Shown: positions 1 to 7,061 of the stretch, piece by piece | Layout: every line of letters begins with the position of its first letter | Position numbering within the stretch: the first letter of the stretch is position 1 | Assembly: GCA_946184715.1 (NCBI GenBank) | Contig: CAMHGU010000112.1 | Coordinates: 1-7,209 of the forward strand | Direction: 5' to 3' | Length of the DNA: 7,209 nucleotides | DNA from: an uncultured bacterium | GTDB lineage: Bacteria; Bacteroidota; Bacteroidia; Bacteroidales; Muribaculaceae | Made by a program: the position numbers and the translations under genes | The notes under the pieces: generated by a model | Seen by the model: only the letters and a program-made list of their open reading frames with translations | What the model was told of the DNA's origin: nothing | The model's database searches: none

Positions 1-27
1 CTTACAACGATACACTTCATTAACCAC

Positions 28-74
28 TCAATGCCACCCGAGGCGCTATCGCCCGGCGGGTGGCATTGACTTTT
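28..74 (+). terminator. Stem-loop with T-run, likely terminator of a convergent upstream gene
   Basis: Bases 28-40 pair perfectly with 57-69 (13 bp), and an inner 4-bp stem (42-45 with 50-53) closes a 4-base loop. On the plus strand the stem is followed almost at once by TTTT (71-74), as in an intrinsic terminator. On the minus strand there is no T-run after the stem, so the primary direction is plus, serving a gene that enters from the left edge. One plus-strand reading frame stops at TAA 21-23, five bases before the stem, which would fit the end of such a gene, but only six codons are visible. The stem could also stop minus-strand transcripts leaving mtgA. Confidence 0.55.
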
Positions 75-102
75 ATAGGATTGCGAGGGGCTTGAGAGGG
101 GA

Positions 103-138
103 GGCTAGAGGTTCTAGAATTTCTAGATAATCTAGAAT
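103..138. repeat. 9-bp tandem repeat with TCTAGA/CTAG core, 3 good and 1 degenerate copy
   Basis: TCTAGA occurs at 113-118, 122-127 and 131-136, exactly 9 nt apart. A degenerate fourth copy (CTAG at 105-108) keeps the same phase. Each core is its own reverse complement, and neighbouring copies can pair: TTCTAGA at 121-127 with TCTAGAA at 131-137 around a 3-nt loop. The array lies 19 nt beyond the mtgA stop codon, in AT-rich sequence unlike the GC-rich surroundings. Its function is unknown. It could be a protein-binding array, a 3' untranslated structure or a family of short intergenic repeats. Confidence 0.7.
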
Positions 139-156
139 ATAGGGTTTCGCGAGGGG

Positions 157-888
157 TTATCGGGAGAGGTCGATGGGGCCGATGAGGCGCATCATCTTGA
201 GGATGTGCTGGCGGCGGCGGAGCAGGCCGGGGGTGGGGTGGGCCGAGTCGCGGTGGAGAGGGTCGGGAAGAGTGGCGGCGATGAGGGCGCACTCTGAGCG
301 CGAGAGGTTGCGGGCCGACTTTCCGAAGTTCATCTGCGCCACGGCTTCGGCACCGTAGATGCCGTCGCCCATCTCGATAGAGTTGAGATACACCTCCATA
401 ATGCGCTCTTTGCTCCACATCAGCTCAATGAGCACCGTGAACCAGGCTTCCATACCTTTGCGCAGCCATCCGCCGCCCTGCCACAGGAAAACGTTGCGGG
501 CGGTCTGCTGGCTGATAGTGCTGGCGCCGCGGAGGGGCTTGCCTTTCTCGCGCGCCTCTTGGAGGGCAATCTCCATCTGCTTTACGTCGAAGCCGTGGTG
601 CTCAGCGAAGAGGTTGTCCTCGCTGGCCACCACGGCCTGCTGCATTGCGGGGTTGATATATCGGAGCGACACCCACTTGTGGTGTATGGTCCACTCGCGG
701 CCGTCGGCTTTCTGCTCAAATCCGCGTATTATCATCAGCGGGGTGTAATAGACCGGCGCCCAGCGGTAGAGGAGCACGCCGGCCACCGATGCGAGCACCC
801 AGATTAGCAAAGCCCAGCCGAGCCATCGGGCGATGCGCTTCCCGAGGGGGCGGCTGGCGGAGGTTTCTTTGTCGCGTTTCTTAGTCAT
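157..888 (-). CDS. mtgA: Monofunctional biosynthetic peptidoglycan glycosyltransferase (GT51)
   Basis: Polymerises lipid II into glycan strands at the outer face of the inner membrane, without a transpeptidase domain. The 243-aa product has a basic cytoplasmic N-terminus, one membrane anchor at about residues 20-41, and a GT51 domain at about 65-235. The family motifs are present in order: EDNLFAEHHG (90-99; Glu90 is the expected catalytic acid), GASTISQQ (121-128), RKGME (143-147; Glu147 matches the second conserved Glu) and KERIMEVYLN (160-169). The length is usual for monofunctional enzymes and no penicillin-binding domain follows. The start lies 3 nt after the stop of the Cys-rich protein gene with no Shine-Dalgarno sequence, suggesting translational coupling as the last gene of the feo group. 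Identity is secure; the role beyond general wall synthesis is not shown. Confidence 0.97.
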   Translation of the reverse strand: MTKKRDKETSASRPLGKRIARWLGWALLIWVLASVAGVLLYRWAPVYYTPLMIIRGFEQKADGREWTIHHKWVSLRYINPAMQQAVVASEDNLFAEHHGFDVKQMEIALQEAREKGKPLRGASTISQQTARNVFLWQGGGWLRKGMEAWFTVLIELMWSKERIMEVYLNSIEMGDGIYGAEAVAQMNFGKSARNLSRSECALIAATLPDPLHRDSAHPTPGLLRRRQHILKMMRLIGPIDLSR

Positions 889-891
889 AGG

Positions 892-1080
892 TCAGTGGCA
901 GCAGCCGGAGCCGCTATTGCATTGGCAGGAGGAGTGATTGCAGGAGCCGGCGAGGGGGCAGTCGGCGCAGAAGGCGCCGTGGCCGTCGCCGCGCTTGCGG
1001 AAGTTCTTCCACACGCGCCGGGCGGCATACGTTACGCAAGCCGCCACCACAATCGCTATTATCCACTCCTGATAGTCCAT
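892..1080 (-). CDS. FeoB-associated Cys-rich membrane protein
   Basis: A 62-aa protein with one N-terminal membrane segment (about residues 6-20), a short basic stretch (21-30) and a Cys-rich tail. There are eight Cys in all: Cys15 in the membrane segment and Cys38, 41, 47, 52, 54, 60 and 61 in the tail, arranged C-x2-C-x5-C-x4-C-x-C-x5-CC. This architecture, directly downstream of feoB, matches the FeoB-associated Cys-rich membrane protein family. The family is thought to assist FeoB in ferrous iron uptake, perhaps by metal or redox chemistry at the cytoplasmic exit, but its mechanism is not established. The basic residues after the membrane segment suggest that the Cys tail is cytoplasmic (inference). 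The gene starts 7 nt after the feoB stop and ends 3 nt before mtgA, so all three are probably co-transcribed. Confidence 0.92.
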   Translation of the reverse strand: MDYQEWIIAIVVAACVTYAARRVWKNFRKRGDGHGAFCADCPLAGSCNHSSCQCNSGSGCCH

Positions 1081-1087
1081 ACTACGG

Positions 1088-3637
1088 TCAGAACAATGAG
1101 CCTATTTGATACACAATAGCCGATACCATCCAGGCCACGGCCGTGGTGTAGAGCGCGGAGCCGATGGCCCAACGCCACGTGCCCGTCTCGTTCTTGATGG
1201 CGGCAATCGTGGCGATACAGGGGAAGTAGAGCAGCACGAATAGCAGGTAGCAGTATCCGGCCAGAGGCGTAAGGCCGTCGTCGGCCATCTGCTTATGCAG
1301 GCGGGAGTATTTCTCGGAGTCGTCGCTGAAGGAGTCGTCGTCGGCAAAGGAGTCGTCGTCGCTATAAAGCACACCGATAGTCGAGGCCACAATCTCCTTA
1401 GCGCCCACGCCGGCGATAAGGCTGACGTCGAGCTTCCAGTTGAAGCCCTGCGGCGCGAATAGCGGCTCAATGGTTTTTCCGGCGCGGCCTATGAGGCTTT
1501 GCTCCTGCTGCGCCTGGCGCGATAGACTATCATCGTGAGGATAGTAGCCGAGCGCCCACACTATAACCGAAGCCACGAGGATGACGCCGCCCATCTTCTT
1601 GAGATACTCTTTGCCCTTTTCCCAAGTGTGTCGGCCTATAGCCTTGGCCGTGGGCCAGCGATATGGCGGCAGCTCCATCACGAATGGCGTGTCGTCGCCC
1701 TTGAGGATAAAACGCGAGAAGATGCGGCTGACGATGACCGCCACCACGATGCCCACCACATAGAGCGAAATCATGGCCAGCGACCGGTAGGCCGCAGCGA
1801 AGAAGCTGCCCACAATCATAATGTAGATGGGCAGGCGGGCCGAGCAGCTCATAAAGGGGAGAATCATCATCGTGATGATACGCGAGCGGCGGCTCTCGAT
1901 GGTGCGCGTGGCCATAATGGCCGGCACGTTGCAGCCGAAGCCCATAATGAGCGGAATGAACGACTTGCCGTGCAATCCCATCTTGTGCATCAGCTTATCC
2001 ATAATGAAAGCGGCGCGAGCCATATATCCCGAGTCCTCCATCAGCGAGATGAAGAAGTAGAGGATTAGAATCTGCGGCAGGAAGACAATCACGGCGCCCA
2101 CGCCGGCGATGATGCCATCGACCACGAGCGAGCGCAGCGGGCCGGAGGGCATTGCCGCCGCAACCCACTCGCCGAGCCAGGCCACCCCGGCATCAATCCA
2201 GTCCATCGGGTACTGCCCCAGCGAGAATGTCACCTGGAACATCAGGAAGAGGATAAGGAAGAAGATAGGGAAGCCGAGATATTTGCTTGAGAGCAGGCGG
2301 TCGAGGACGTGGGTGATGCGGTAGGTGTCCTCTTTGGTGCCGGCTTTGTATCCCGCTTCGGTGAGTGCGCCGTTGATGAAGCCGTACTTGGCATCCATAA
2401 TGGCGGTTTCGGCATCGGATTGCAGATCGAGCTTAATCTGCTTGGCGGCGGCATCGCGCGCGGCGAGGATTTCGGCGGCATTAGGCAACGTTTCGATGCG
2501 GGTTGTGGCATCGGTGTCGCCCTCGAGGAGCTTGATAGCCAAGTAGCGGGTGGAGAAACGGTTGCGGATTTCGGACGAGGCTTTGAGCGGGCGCTGCACC
2601 GCTTCGATGGCCCGCTCCACGTATTGGCCGTGGTTGATGTGGATATGGCGGTAGAAGTTTTTCACGGGGCGCGCGCCTTCGGCGAAGTCCTCCACGTGGT
2701 TCTCTTCCACGTGGCCTTTGGCGTAGCTCTCGTGCCACTGTCGTATCTCCTCGGCCACTTCGGGGTTGATGCGGCCGTCGGCGTCGATGTAGTCGAGCCC
2801 TTCGTACATATTGATGATGATGTGGAAGAGCAGCTCCACGTTCATTCCAGTGCGAAAGGAGGTGGGAATCATCGGCACACCGAAGAGAGTGCTGAGCGTG
2901 TCGATATCAAGCGAGTCGCCGCGGCGTTCCAGCTCGTCGTACATATTGAGGGCGCACACCATACGGACGTTCATATCCACGAGCTGCGAGGTGAGATATA
3001 GGTTTCGCTCGATATTGGAGGCGTCGATGACGTTGATGATGATGTCGGGGCGCTTGTCGAAGAGATGCTTGCGCACGTACATCTCCTCGGGGCTGTAGCA
3101 GGAGAGAGAGTAGGTGCCAGGGAGGTCGGTGAGGTTGAAGGTGTAGCCTTCGTAGGAGGCTTTGGCTTCAGAGGCATCGACGGTGACGCCGCTGTAGTTG
3201 CCCACGCGGGCGTGGGCACCGCTGGCGAAGTTGAAGAGCGAGGTCTTGCCCGAGTTGGGGTTGCCCACAAGGGCTACGTTGATGGTGCGGCGATGTCGCG
3301 TGGCGGCGTCGCGCATCTGCTGGTCGGTCAAGTGGATGGTCTCGGAGATGGTGTCGGCGACGGCGTCGGCAGCCGTAGCGGCCGTAGCGGCCATAGCTTC
3401 GCGCGCGGCCTCTTCTTCGGTCACGATTTCGATAAGCTCGGCTTCGTCGCGTCGGAGCGACACCTCATAGCCCATAATTCGGTATTTCACGGGGTCCTGC
3501 AGTGGGGCGTTGAGCAATGACTCTATGGTTTTGCCCTTAACGAAGCCCATCTCGATGATGCGCTTGCGGAAGCCACCGTGGCCTTGAACTTTGACTATGA
3601 CGGCGCGTTGGCCGGTTTTCAGTTGTGATAATTTCAT
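1088..3637 (-). CDS. feoB: Ferrous iron transporter FeoB with fused N-terminal FeoA domain
   Basis: An inner-membrane Fe(II) importer of 849 aa. Residues 1-73 are an SH3-like FeoA domain. An Ala/Thr-rich linker (about 74-117) joins it to the GTPase domain, which carries G1 GNPNSGKT (125-132), the switch I Thr in GVTVD (152), G3 DLPG (171-174) and G4 NMYD (231-234). The G5 region, TSFRTG (259-264), is less canonical. The helical regulatory part spans about 265-450. The membrane domain starts near 455 and shows two Gate-type hallmarks, GFGCNVP (566-572) and PFMSCSARLP (594-603), plus VGAKEIV (744-750). A short acidic repeat sits at 759-775. FeoA-FeoB fusions are well known in Bacteroidota. The start is the first Met, in frame with a complete FeoA domain; no Shine-Dalgarno sequence precedes it. 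I saw no recognisable Fur box or own promoter in the 87 nt upstream. Confidence 0.98.
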   Translation of the reverse strand: MKLSQLKTGQRAVIVKVQGHGGFRKRIIEMGFVKGKTIESLLNAPLQDPVKYRIMGYEVSLRRDEAELIEIVTEEEAAREAMAATAATAADAVADTISETIHLTDQQMRDAATRHRRTINVALVGNPNSGKTSLFNFASGAHARVGNYSGVTVDASEAKASYEGYTFNLTDLPGTYSLSCYSPEEMYVRKHLFDKRPDIIINVIDASNIERNLYLTSQLVDMNVRMVCALNMYDELERRGDSLDIDTLSTLFGVPMIPTSFRTGMNVELLFHIIINMYEGLDYIDADGRINPEVAEEIRQWHESYAKGHVEENHVEDFAEGARPVKNFYRHIHINHGQYVERAIEAVQRPLKASSEIRNRFSTRYLAIKLLEGDTDATTRIETLPNAAEILAARDAAAKQIKLDLQSDAETAIMDAKYGFINGALTEAGYKAGTKEDTYRITHVLDRLLSSKYLGFPIFFLILFLMFQVTFSLGQYPMDWIDAGVAWLGEWVAAAMPSGPLRSLVVDGIIAGVGAVIVFLPQILILYFFISLMEDSGYMARAAFIMDKLMHKMGLHGKSFIPLIMGFGCNVPAIMATRTIESRRSRIITMMILPFMSCSARLPIYIMIVGSFFAAAYRSLAMISLYVVGIVVAVIVSRIFSRFILKGDDTPFVMELPPYRWPTAKAIGRHTWEKGKEYLKKMGGVILVASVIVWALGYYPHDDSLSRQAQQEQSLIGRAGKTIEPLFAPQGFNWKLDVSLIAGVGAKEIVASTIGVLYSDDDSFADDDSFSDDSEKYSRLHKQMADDGLTPLAGYCYLLFVLLYFPCIATIAAIKNETGTWRWAIGSALYTTAVAWMVSAIVYQIGSLF
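1315..1365 (-). repeat. In-frame 18-bp tandem repeat in feoB encoding acidic DDDSF units
   Basis: Two 18-bp copies (1330-1347 and 1348-1365) share 14 identical leading bases, and a shortened 15-bp copy lies at 1315-1329. They encode SDDDSF, ADDDSF and SDDSE (residues 759-775 of FeoB), between the conserved VGAKEIV segment and the last membrane helices. The repeat keeps the reading frame, so copy-number change would only lengthen or shorten an acidic loop. Confidence 0.7.
3372..3398 (-). repeat. In-frame 9-bp tandem repeat in the FeoA-FeoB linker
   Basis: Two identical 9-bp copies (3372-3380 and 3381-3389) are followed by a third with two differences (3390-3398). They encode the Ala/Thr-rich linker around residues 80-90 of the FeoA-FeoB fusion. 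The frame is preserved. Such a flexible, low-complexity linker is a likely site of length variation. Confidence 0.65.
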
Positions 3638-3664
3638 AAGGTAGGGTTGTCTGCTTTAACTGAA

Positions 3665-3700
3665 AGCTGAGGAGGGCAAGCGGCCCTGTCCTCCTCTGCT
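3665..3700 (-). other. Stem-loop in the protease-feoB intergenic gap (possible attenuator or weak terminator)
   Basis: In the 87-nt gap 3638-3724, GAGGAGG (3669-3675) pairs with CCTCCTC (3690-3696). After a T-T mismatch, AGC (3665-3667) pairs with GCT (3698-3700); the 14-nt loop may pair further at its base. Read on the minus strand, the stem is followed by TTCAGTT rather than a clean T-run, so it is at best a weak terminator of the protease transcript. It might instead stabilise or process an mRNA between the two gene groups. No -33/-7 promoter match was found in the rest of the gap. Confidence 0.45.
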
Positions 3701-3724
3701 CTATGTTGGGGATAAAGGAGGGTG

Positions 3725-6169
3725 TTACTGTTTGGCTACGCGGGTGGTGTAGGTGCCTTCGGCGGTGACGCACTCAAGCACGTAGCCTCCGGCAGCGATA
3801 TGCGACACGTTGAGCGTATCGCTGTTGTAGCTTTGGGCCACGAGGGAGCCATCGATAGCGTAGAGGCGCAGCTCGCGCACGCCTACGGCGTTGACGTGCA
3901 GCACATCGACGGCCGGGGTGGGCGTGGCCTTGAAGGCGCGACCGTCGGCCATTATCTGCTCTATACCGGTGCCGTCGAGCAGGGTGAAGTAGAGCAGCTC
4001 ATCGGTGCCGTGGATGCGATAGATGGTGTTGCCTTCGATGTAGCCGAGGCGCAGCGCGTAGTCGCCCGGAGGCATAGTGGTGACGCCGTCGATGACGATG
4101 GTGGCTGTGCCGCCTGCGTCGATCTCCACGTTGGTGATTCCGAGGTAGTCCTTCATTGCCGTTCCGTACTCGTCGCACACCATACCGCAGATGGAACCGT
4201 TGAAGTATCCGCCGGCGTTGTGCACGGTGGCCACGGCGTAGATGTGATTGTCGGTGACGCGGTCGCCGCCCGGCATCGAGTAGCTCTGGAGGGAGAGGTC
4301 GGCCTTGGCCGGCTCGGGCTTGAGCGTGATGTAGCAGGAGCCGAGCGAGGTGCCGTCGTTAAGCTCGAGGCACAGCAGATAGTTGCCCTCGGTGGCCTCG
4401 ATGGTGACGGGGAATACGAAGTCGTCCGACTGGCCCGACTCGAGGTCGATGAGGAACGGGTCGCAGGAGGTCACCTTGGTGCTACCCGAGATGTCGTAAA
4501 CCACGGGGATGACATCTTCGGCAAACTCGAGGGTGCCCGAGTTGGCTATGTGGAACTTGAGGTTGGAGGGGTAGTAGGCATAAGCTTTGGCGATGCCCAT
4601 TCCGGTGATGCCTACGTGGTATTTGTCGTCGTCGGTAAAGCGATAAGTGCGGGAGCCGCCGTTGTAGTAGGCCGCGGCGATGCCCACGGGCACCGAAGCA
4701 CCGGCGATGCGCCAGCGGTCAACGGTCTGGCCCGCCATCTTATACACGGGGCGGAACTCCACGTCTTTGCCCGAGTAGTACGACAGCTCGGGGAGCGTGA
4801 ATTTCACGATGTTGGGGCCGGGCATACCGTACCACGGTTGGAGGTTGAGGCCGTAAGGTTCGCTTACGGCTTCCATATTGCCGTCGATGAATAAACCTAC
4901 GGCCACGCTGAATTGAGCGGTGAGCGAGCCGTGGTTGCTTACGCGCCCGAGGTCGAACTCCACGGTAGTTCCGGCGGTGTAGGGCCCTACGCCGGCAGGG
5001 GCGCACTGCTCCGTGATTACGTAAAGGCCATCGGCCGGTAGGGAGCCGCGGTCGGGCTGCAGACCTATCATCGCCGACTGCTTATAGTTGTAGCCGCCGC
5101 CGGTACCGGCACCGGTGCCGCGGGTGGTGGGGAGCAGGGCGGTGATGGAGTAGTAGCCGTTGCCGCGTCCGGCCCAGCCCCAGTTTATGTGGAAGAGGCC
5201 ATCGGCGTCGTTGCCGTCGAGGACAAACTGGTGGCCAGCCTCGGTTCCGGTCATTCCGCCGTAGTTGATGGGGCGGCCTGCGGCCAGCTCATCGTAGAGC
5301 ATCTGCTTCCACTCCCCGAGAGGGTGACGGGCACGCTCATAGTCGATGACACCGCGGTCGTATTTGAAATATTCCACGAGGCCCACGAGCATATTGTGGC
5401 TTGTGGCGGAGCTTGTGGAGCCGTATTTCATCTCAGAGGCGACACCGAGCTTCCACATCAGCGTGGAAACGGCGTCCTTAGCGGCCTGGCTCGAGGCGTC
5501 GTTGTAGTAGGGTAGCATCGATTCCCAGTCGATGACGTCGGTAAATGCGTCGTAGCGGGTGGTGCCGTTGTCGTCGTAGGAGTGGGCTCCGGTGCCGGCG
5601 ATGGGGTACTTGTAATAGTACATAATCTGGCCGGTGGCGGTGGCTACGCAACCGGTGGCGCAGCGCTGAGTGCCCGACAGTACCGGGCAGCGGTCGTTGA
5701 ACGGTGCTTTCTGGTCCCACGCTATGGAGCCGAGGAGCGGCTTCACCTCGTTGAAGGTGAGCGACGATAGGCGCTGATTGGCATCATCGACCATACGGCC
5801 GTCGCGGAGAGCCTCGATTTCATTGGCGTACTCGTCGAGGAAGTAGCGCATATTGTCGGGCATCTCGTTGTAGATGAATGAGCCTTCGTCGGTATATCCC
5901 AGCAGGGGGAGCGCCTCGTCGTCGGCCGACGCGATGATGAAGCCGCCGCCGTTGGGACGGTCGAAGATGTAGAGCGACGGCTGCTCCGCGGTGTCAAGCT
6001 TGGTATAGGCCAGGGTCAAGCGACCGGTGTGGTTGCGGAGGGCTTTGATCTCCTTGGCCTCTTTGAGCACAGCGGCTTTGGCTTGGGCCGCGGTGATGGG
6101 CTTGGCGCCGGCGGTGCCTATGGCAAGCAGTGCCGCCGTGATAGTTGCAAGAGCTTTAAGCTGTTTCAT
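3725..6169 (-). CDS. Secreted C10 family cysteine protease (streptopain/interpain-like) with T9SS sorting domain
   Basis: A secreted papain-like endopeptidase precursor of 814 aa. A signal peptide covers residues 1 to about 22. A SpeB-type inhibitory prodomain (about 23-145) includes GGFIIASADDEALPLLGYTD (75-94). The C10 catalytic domain (about 146-372) has the nucleophile Cys174 in GCVATATGQIM and His313 in GHQFVLDGND. It also has HINWGWAG (327-334) and a Gly-rich loop (351-359) before the closing SAMIGLQP, as at the end of the SpeB catalytic domain. Residues 375-730 look like beta-rich modules, with a possible CARDB-like domain around 622-730. The end (about 735-814), with ELRLYAIDGSLV and an IAAGGYVLEC turn, resembles a Por/type IX sorting domain that is normally removed at the cell surface. 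The catalytic residues are intact, so activity is expected; the substrate is unknown. The gene begins 19 nt after the LRR gene, suggesting co-transcription. Confidence 0.95.
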   Translation of the reverse strand: MKQLKALATITAALLAIGTAGAKPITAAQAKAAVLKEAKEIKALRNHTGRLTLAYTKLDTAEQPSLYIFDRPNGGGFIIASADDEALPLLGYTDEGSFIYNEMPDNMRYFLDEYANEIEALRDGRMVDDANQRLSSLTFNEVKPLLGSIAWDQKAPFNDRCPVLSGTQRCATGCVATATGQIMYYYKYPIAGTGAHSYDDNGTTRYDAFTDVIDWESMLPYYNDASSQAAKDAVSTLMWKLGVASEMKYGSTSSATSHNMLVGLVEYFKYDRGVIDYERARHPLGEWKQMLYDELAAGRPINYGGMTGTEAGHQFVLDGNDADGLFHINWGWAGRGNGYYSITALLPTTRGTGAGTGGGYNYKQSAMIGLQPDRGSLPADGLYVITEQCAPAGVGPYTAGTTVEFDLGRVSNHGSLTAQFSVAVGLFIDGNMEAVSEPYGLNLQPWYGMPGPNIVKFTLPELSYYSGKDVEFRPVYKMAGQTVDRWRIAGASVPVGIAAAYYNGGSRTYRFTDDDKYHVGITGMGIAKAYAYYPSNLKFHIANSGTLEFAEDVIPVVYDISGSTKVTSCDPFLIDLESGQSDDFVFPVTIEATEGNYLLCLELNDGTSLGSCYITLKPEPAKADLSLQSYSMPGGDRVTDNHIYAVATVHNAGGYFNGSICGMVCDEYGTAMKDYLGITNVEIDAGGTATIVIDGVTTMPPGDYALRLGYIEGNTIYRIHGTDELLYFTLLDGTGIEQIMADGRAFKATPTPAVDVLHVNAVGVRELRLYAIDGSLVAQSYNSDTLNVSHIAAGGYVLECVTAEGTYTTRVAKQ

Positions 6170-6188
6170 ATAGGTTATGTTGGAATGA

Positions 6189-7061
6189 TTATTTCTTCAC
6201 TTTGCGTCGCTCGGTTTTGGCCTTTACGCCATCGAAGGCGTCGTGGCGGATGGTGCGGATTCCTTTAGGCATCGAGATGCTACGCAGGTCGGAGCAGTCG
6301 CGGAAAGCCCCGAAGCCTATAAACTGGGCGTTGTCGCCGATATATACCGAAGTGAGGCCGGAGCATCGCTCGAAGGCGCAACGGTCGATAGTGATGATGC
6401 TATCGGGCAATCGCAGCTCCGTGAGGCCGGTACACCCGAAGAATGCGCTGCGCCCTATGGTACGAAGCCCCTCGGGGAAGACGACGCTGCGAAGCGAGGT
6501 GAGGCCGTCGAAGGCGTGGTTGTTGATTTTGGTGATGCTGTCGGGGAGCACCAAGTCAGTCAGCGGCTCATCGCCGAGCATCAGGCACCCGGCCACCGAG
6601 GCGGGGTTGGCGGTGTAATTGTCGAATATGATGGCACACCACGCTCGGAGGTCGCTGATGCGCGCCGCTTGCAGCGGGCAGCCGCGGAAGGCGTCTTTGC
6701 CTATGCGCGTCACCGTGGCGGGTATGGCCACTATGCTCAGCGTGGACAGGTTGCGGAAAGCCTCGGGCGCTATCTCGGTGACGGTGTAGCTCTTCTCTTC
6801 ATAGGTGACCGTGGCCGGCAGCAAGGCGCGCTGCAGCGACATAGAGCCGAGCACGGCGCATTTCACGGTCACGCTGCTGCCGTCGGCGTTGATGGCGTAG
6901 CCTATCATATCGCGCTCGAAGTCGCACCCGAGCTCGGCGAGCTTGGCGGCGCGGCGGATTGAGGCGTCGGTGGTTTGGCCCGGAGGCAACACGTCGGCCG
7001 TGGCGCTAAACCCTACGCTTATGGCCGTCAGCATCGCTATCAGAGTGTTTATCAGCTTCAT
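6189..7061 (-). CDS. BspA-like leucine-rich repeat protein, exported
   Basis: A 290-aa protein with an N-terminal signal peptide (about 1-22, hydrophobic core 4-21). An N-terminal segment of about 65 residues precedes BspA/LRR_5-type repeats from about 80 to 278. The repeats are visible as recurring ITxIxxxAFxxCxxLxxxxxP-like units, for example at 115-128, 176-190, 199-213, 222-236 and 269-278. One unit contains the LRAWCAIIFDNY segment (138-149), a variant common in such proteins. The protein ends in a short Lys/Arg-rich tail (280-290) and has neither a type IX sorting domain nor an obvious anchor. BspA-like proteins of related bacteria bind host or bacterial surface proteins, but the ligand cannot be read from sequence. 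It is the first gene after the promoter and lies 19 nt before the protease. The start is the first Met giving a complete signal peptide; no Shine-Dalgarno sequence is present. Confidence 0.92.
   Translation of the reverse strand: MKLINTLIAMLTAISVGFSATADVLPPGQTTDASIRRAAKLAELGCDFERDMIGYAINADGSSVTVKCAVLGSMSLQRALLPATVTYEEKSYTVTEIAPEAFRNLSTLSIVAIPATVTRIGKDAFRGCPLQAARISDLRAWCAIIFDNYTANPASVAGCLMLGDEPLTDLVLPDSITKINNHAFDGLTSLRSVVFPEGLRTIGRSAFFGCTGLTELRLPDSIITIDRCAFERCSGLTSVYIGDNAQFIGFGAFRDCSDLRSISMPKGIRTIRHDAFDGVKAKTERRKVKK

Noticed and set aside
1..23. C-terminus of a plus-strand gene ending at TAA 21-23
   Set aside because: Only six codons are visible, so no coding feature can be supported; it is kept as an inference linked to the terminator.
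121..137. TTCTAGA-TAA-TCTAGAA hairpin as the mtgA terminator
   Set aside because: The stem is short and AT-rich and no T-run follows on the minus strand; it is better described as part of the 9-nt-period repeat.
2309..3001. Plus-strand open frame of 230 codons opposite feoB
   Set aside because: It mirrors conserved FeoB coding sequence and shows no domain of its own.
3638..3724. Fur box or iron-responsive riboswitch upstream of feoB
   Set aside because: I found no AT-rich 19-bp dyad of Fur type and no recognisable riboswitch fold; the gap is GC-rich apart from short stretches.
3722..4894. Long plus-strand open frame (390 codons) opposite the protease
   Set aside because: It is antisense to a gene with clear catalytic motifs. 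Its translation is low-complexity and rich in Val, Gly, Asp and His, as expected of the reverse frame of a GC-rich gene.
6243..6962. Plus-strand open frame of 239 codons opposite the LRR gene
   Set aside because: Antisense shadow of the repeat-rich LRR gene; no signal peptide, motif or upstream promoter.
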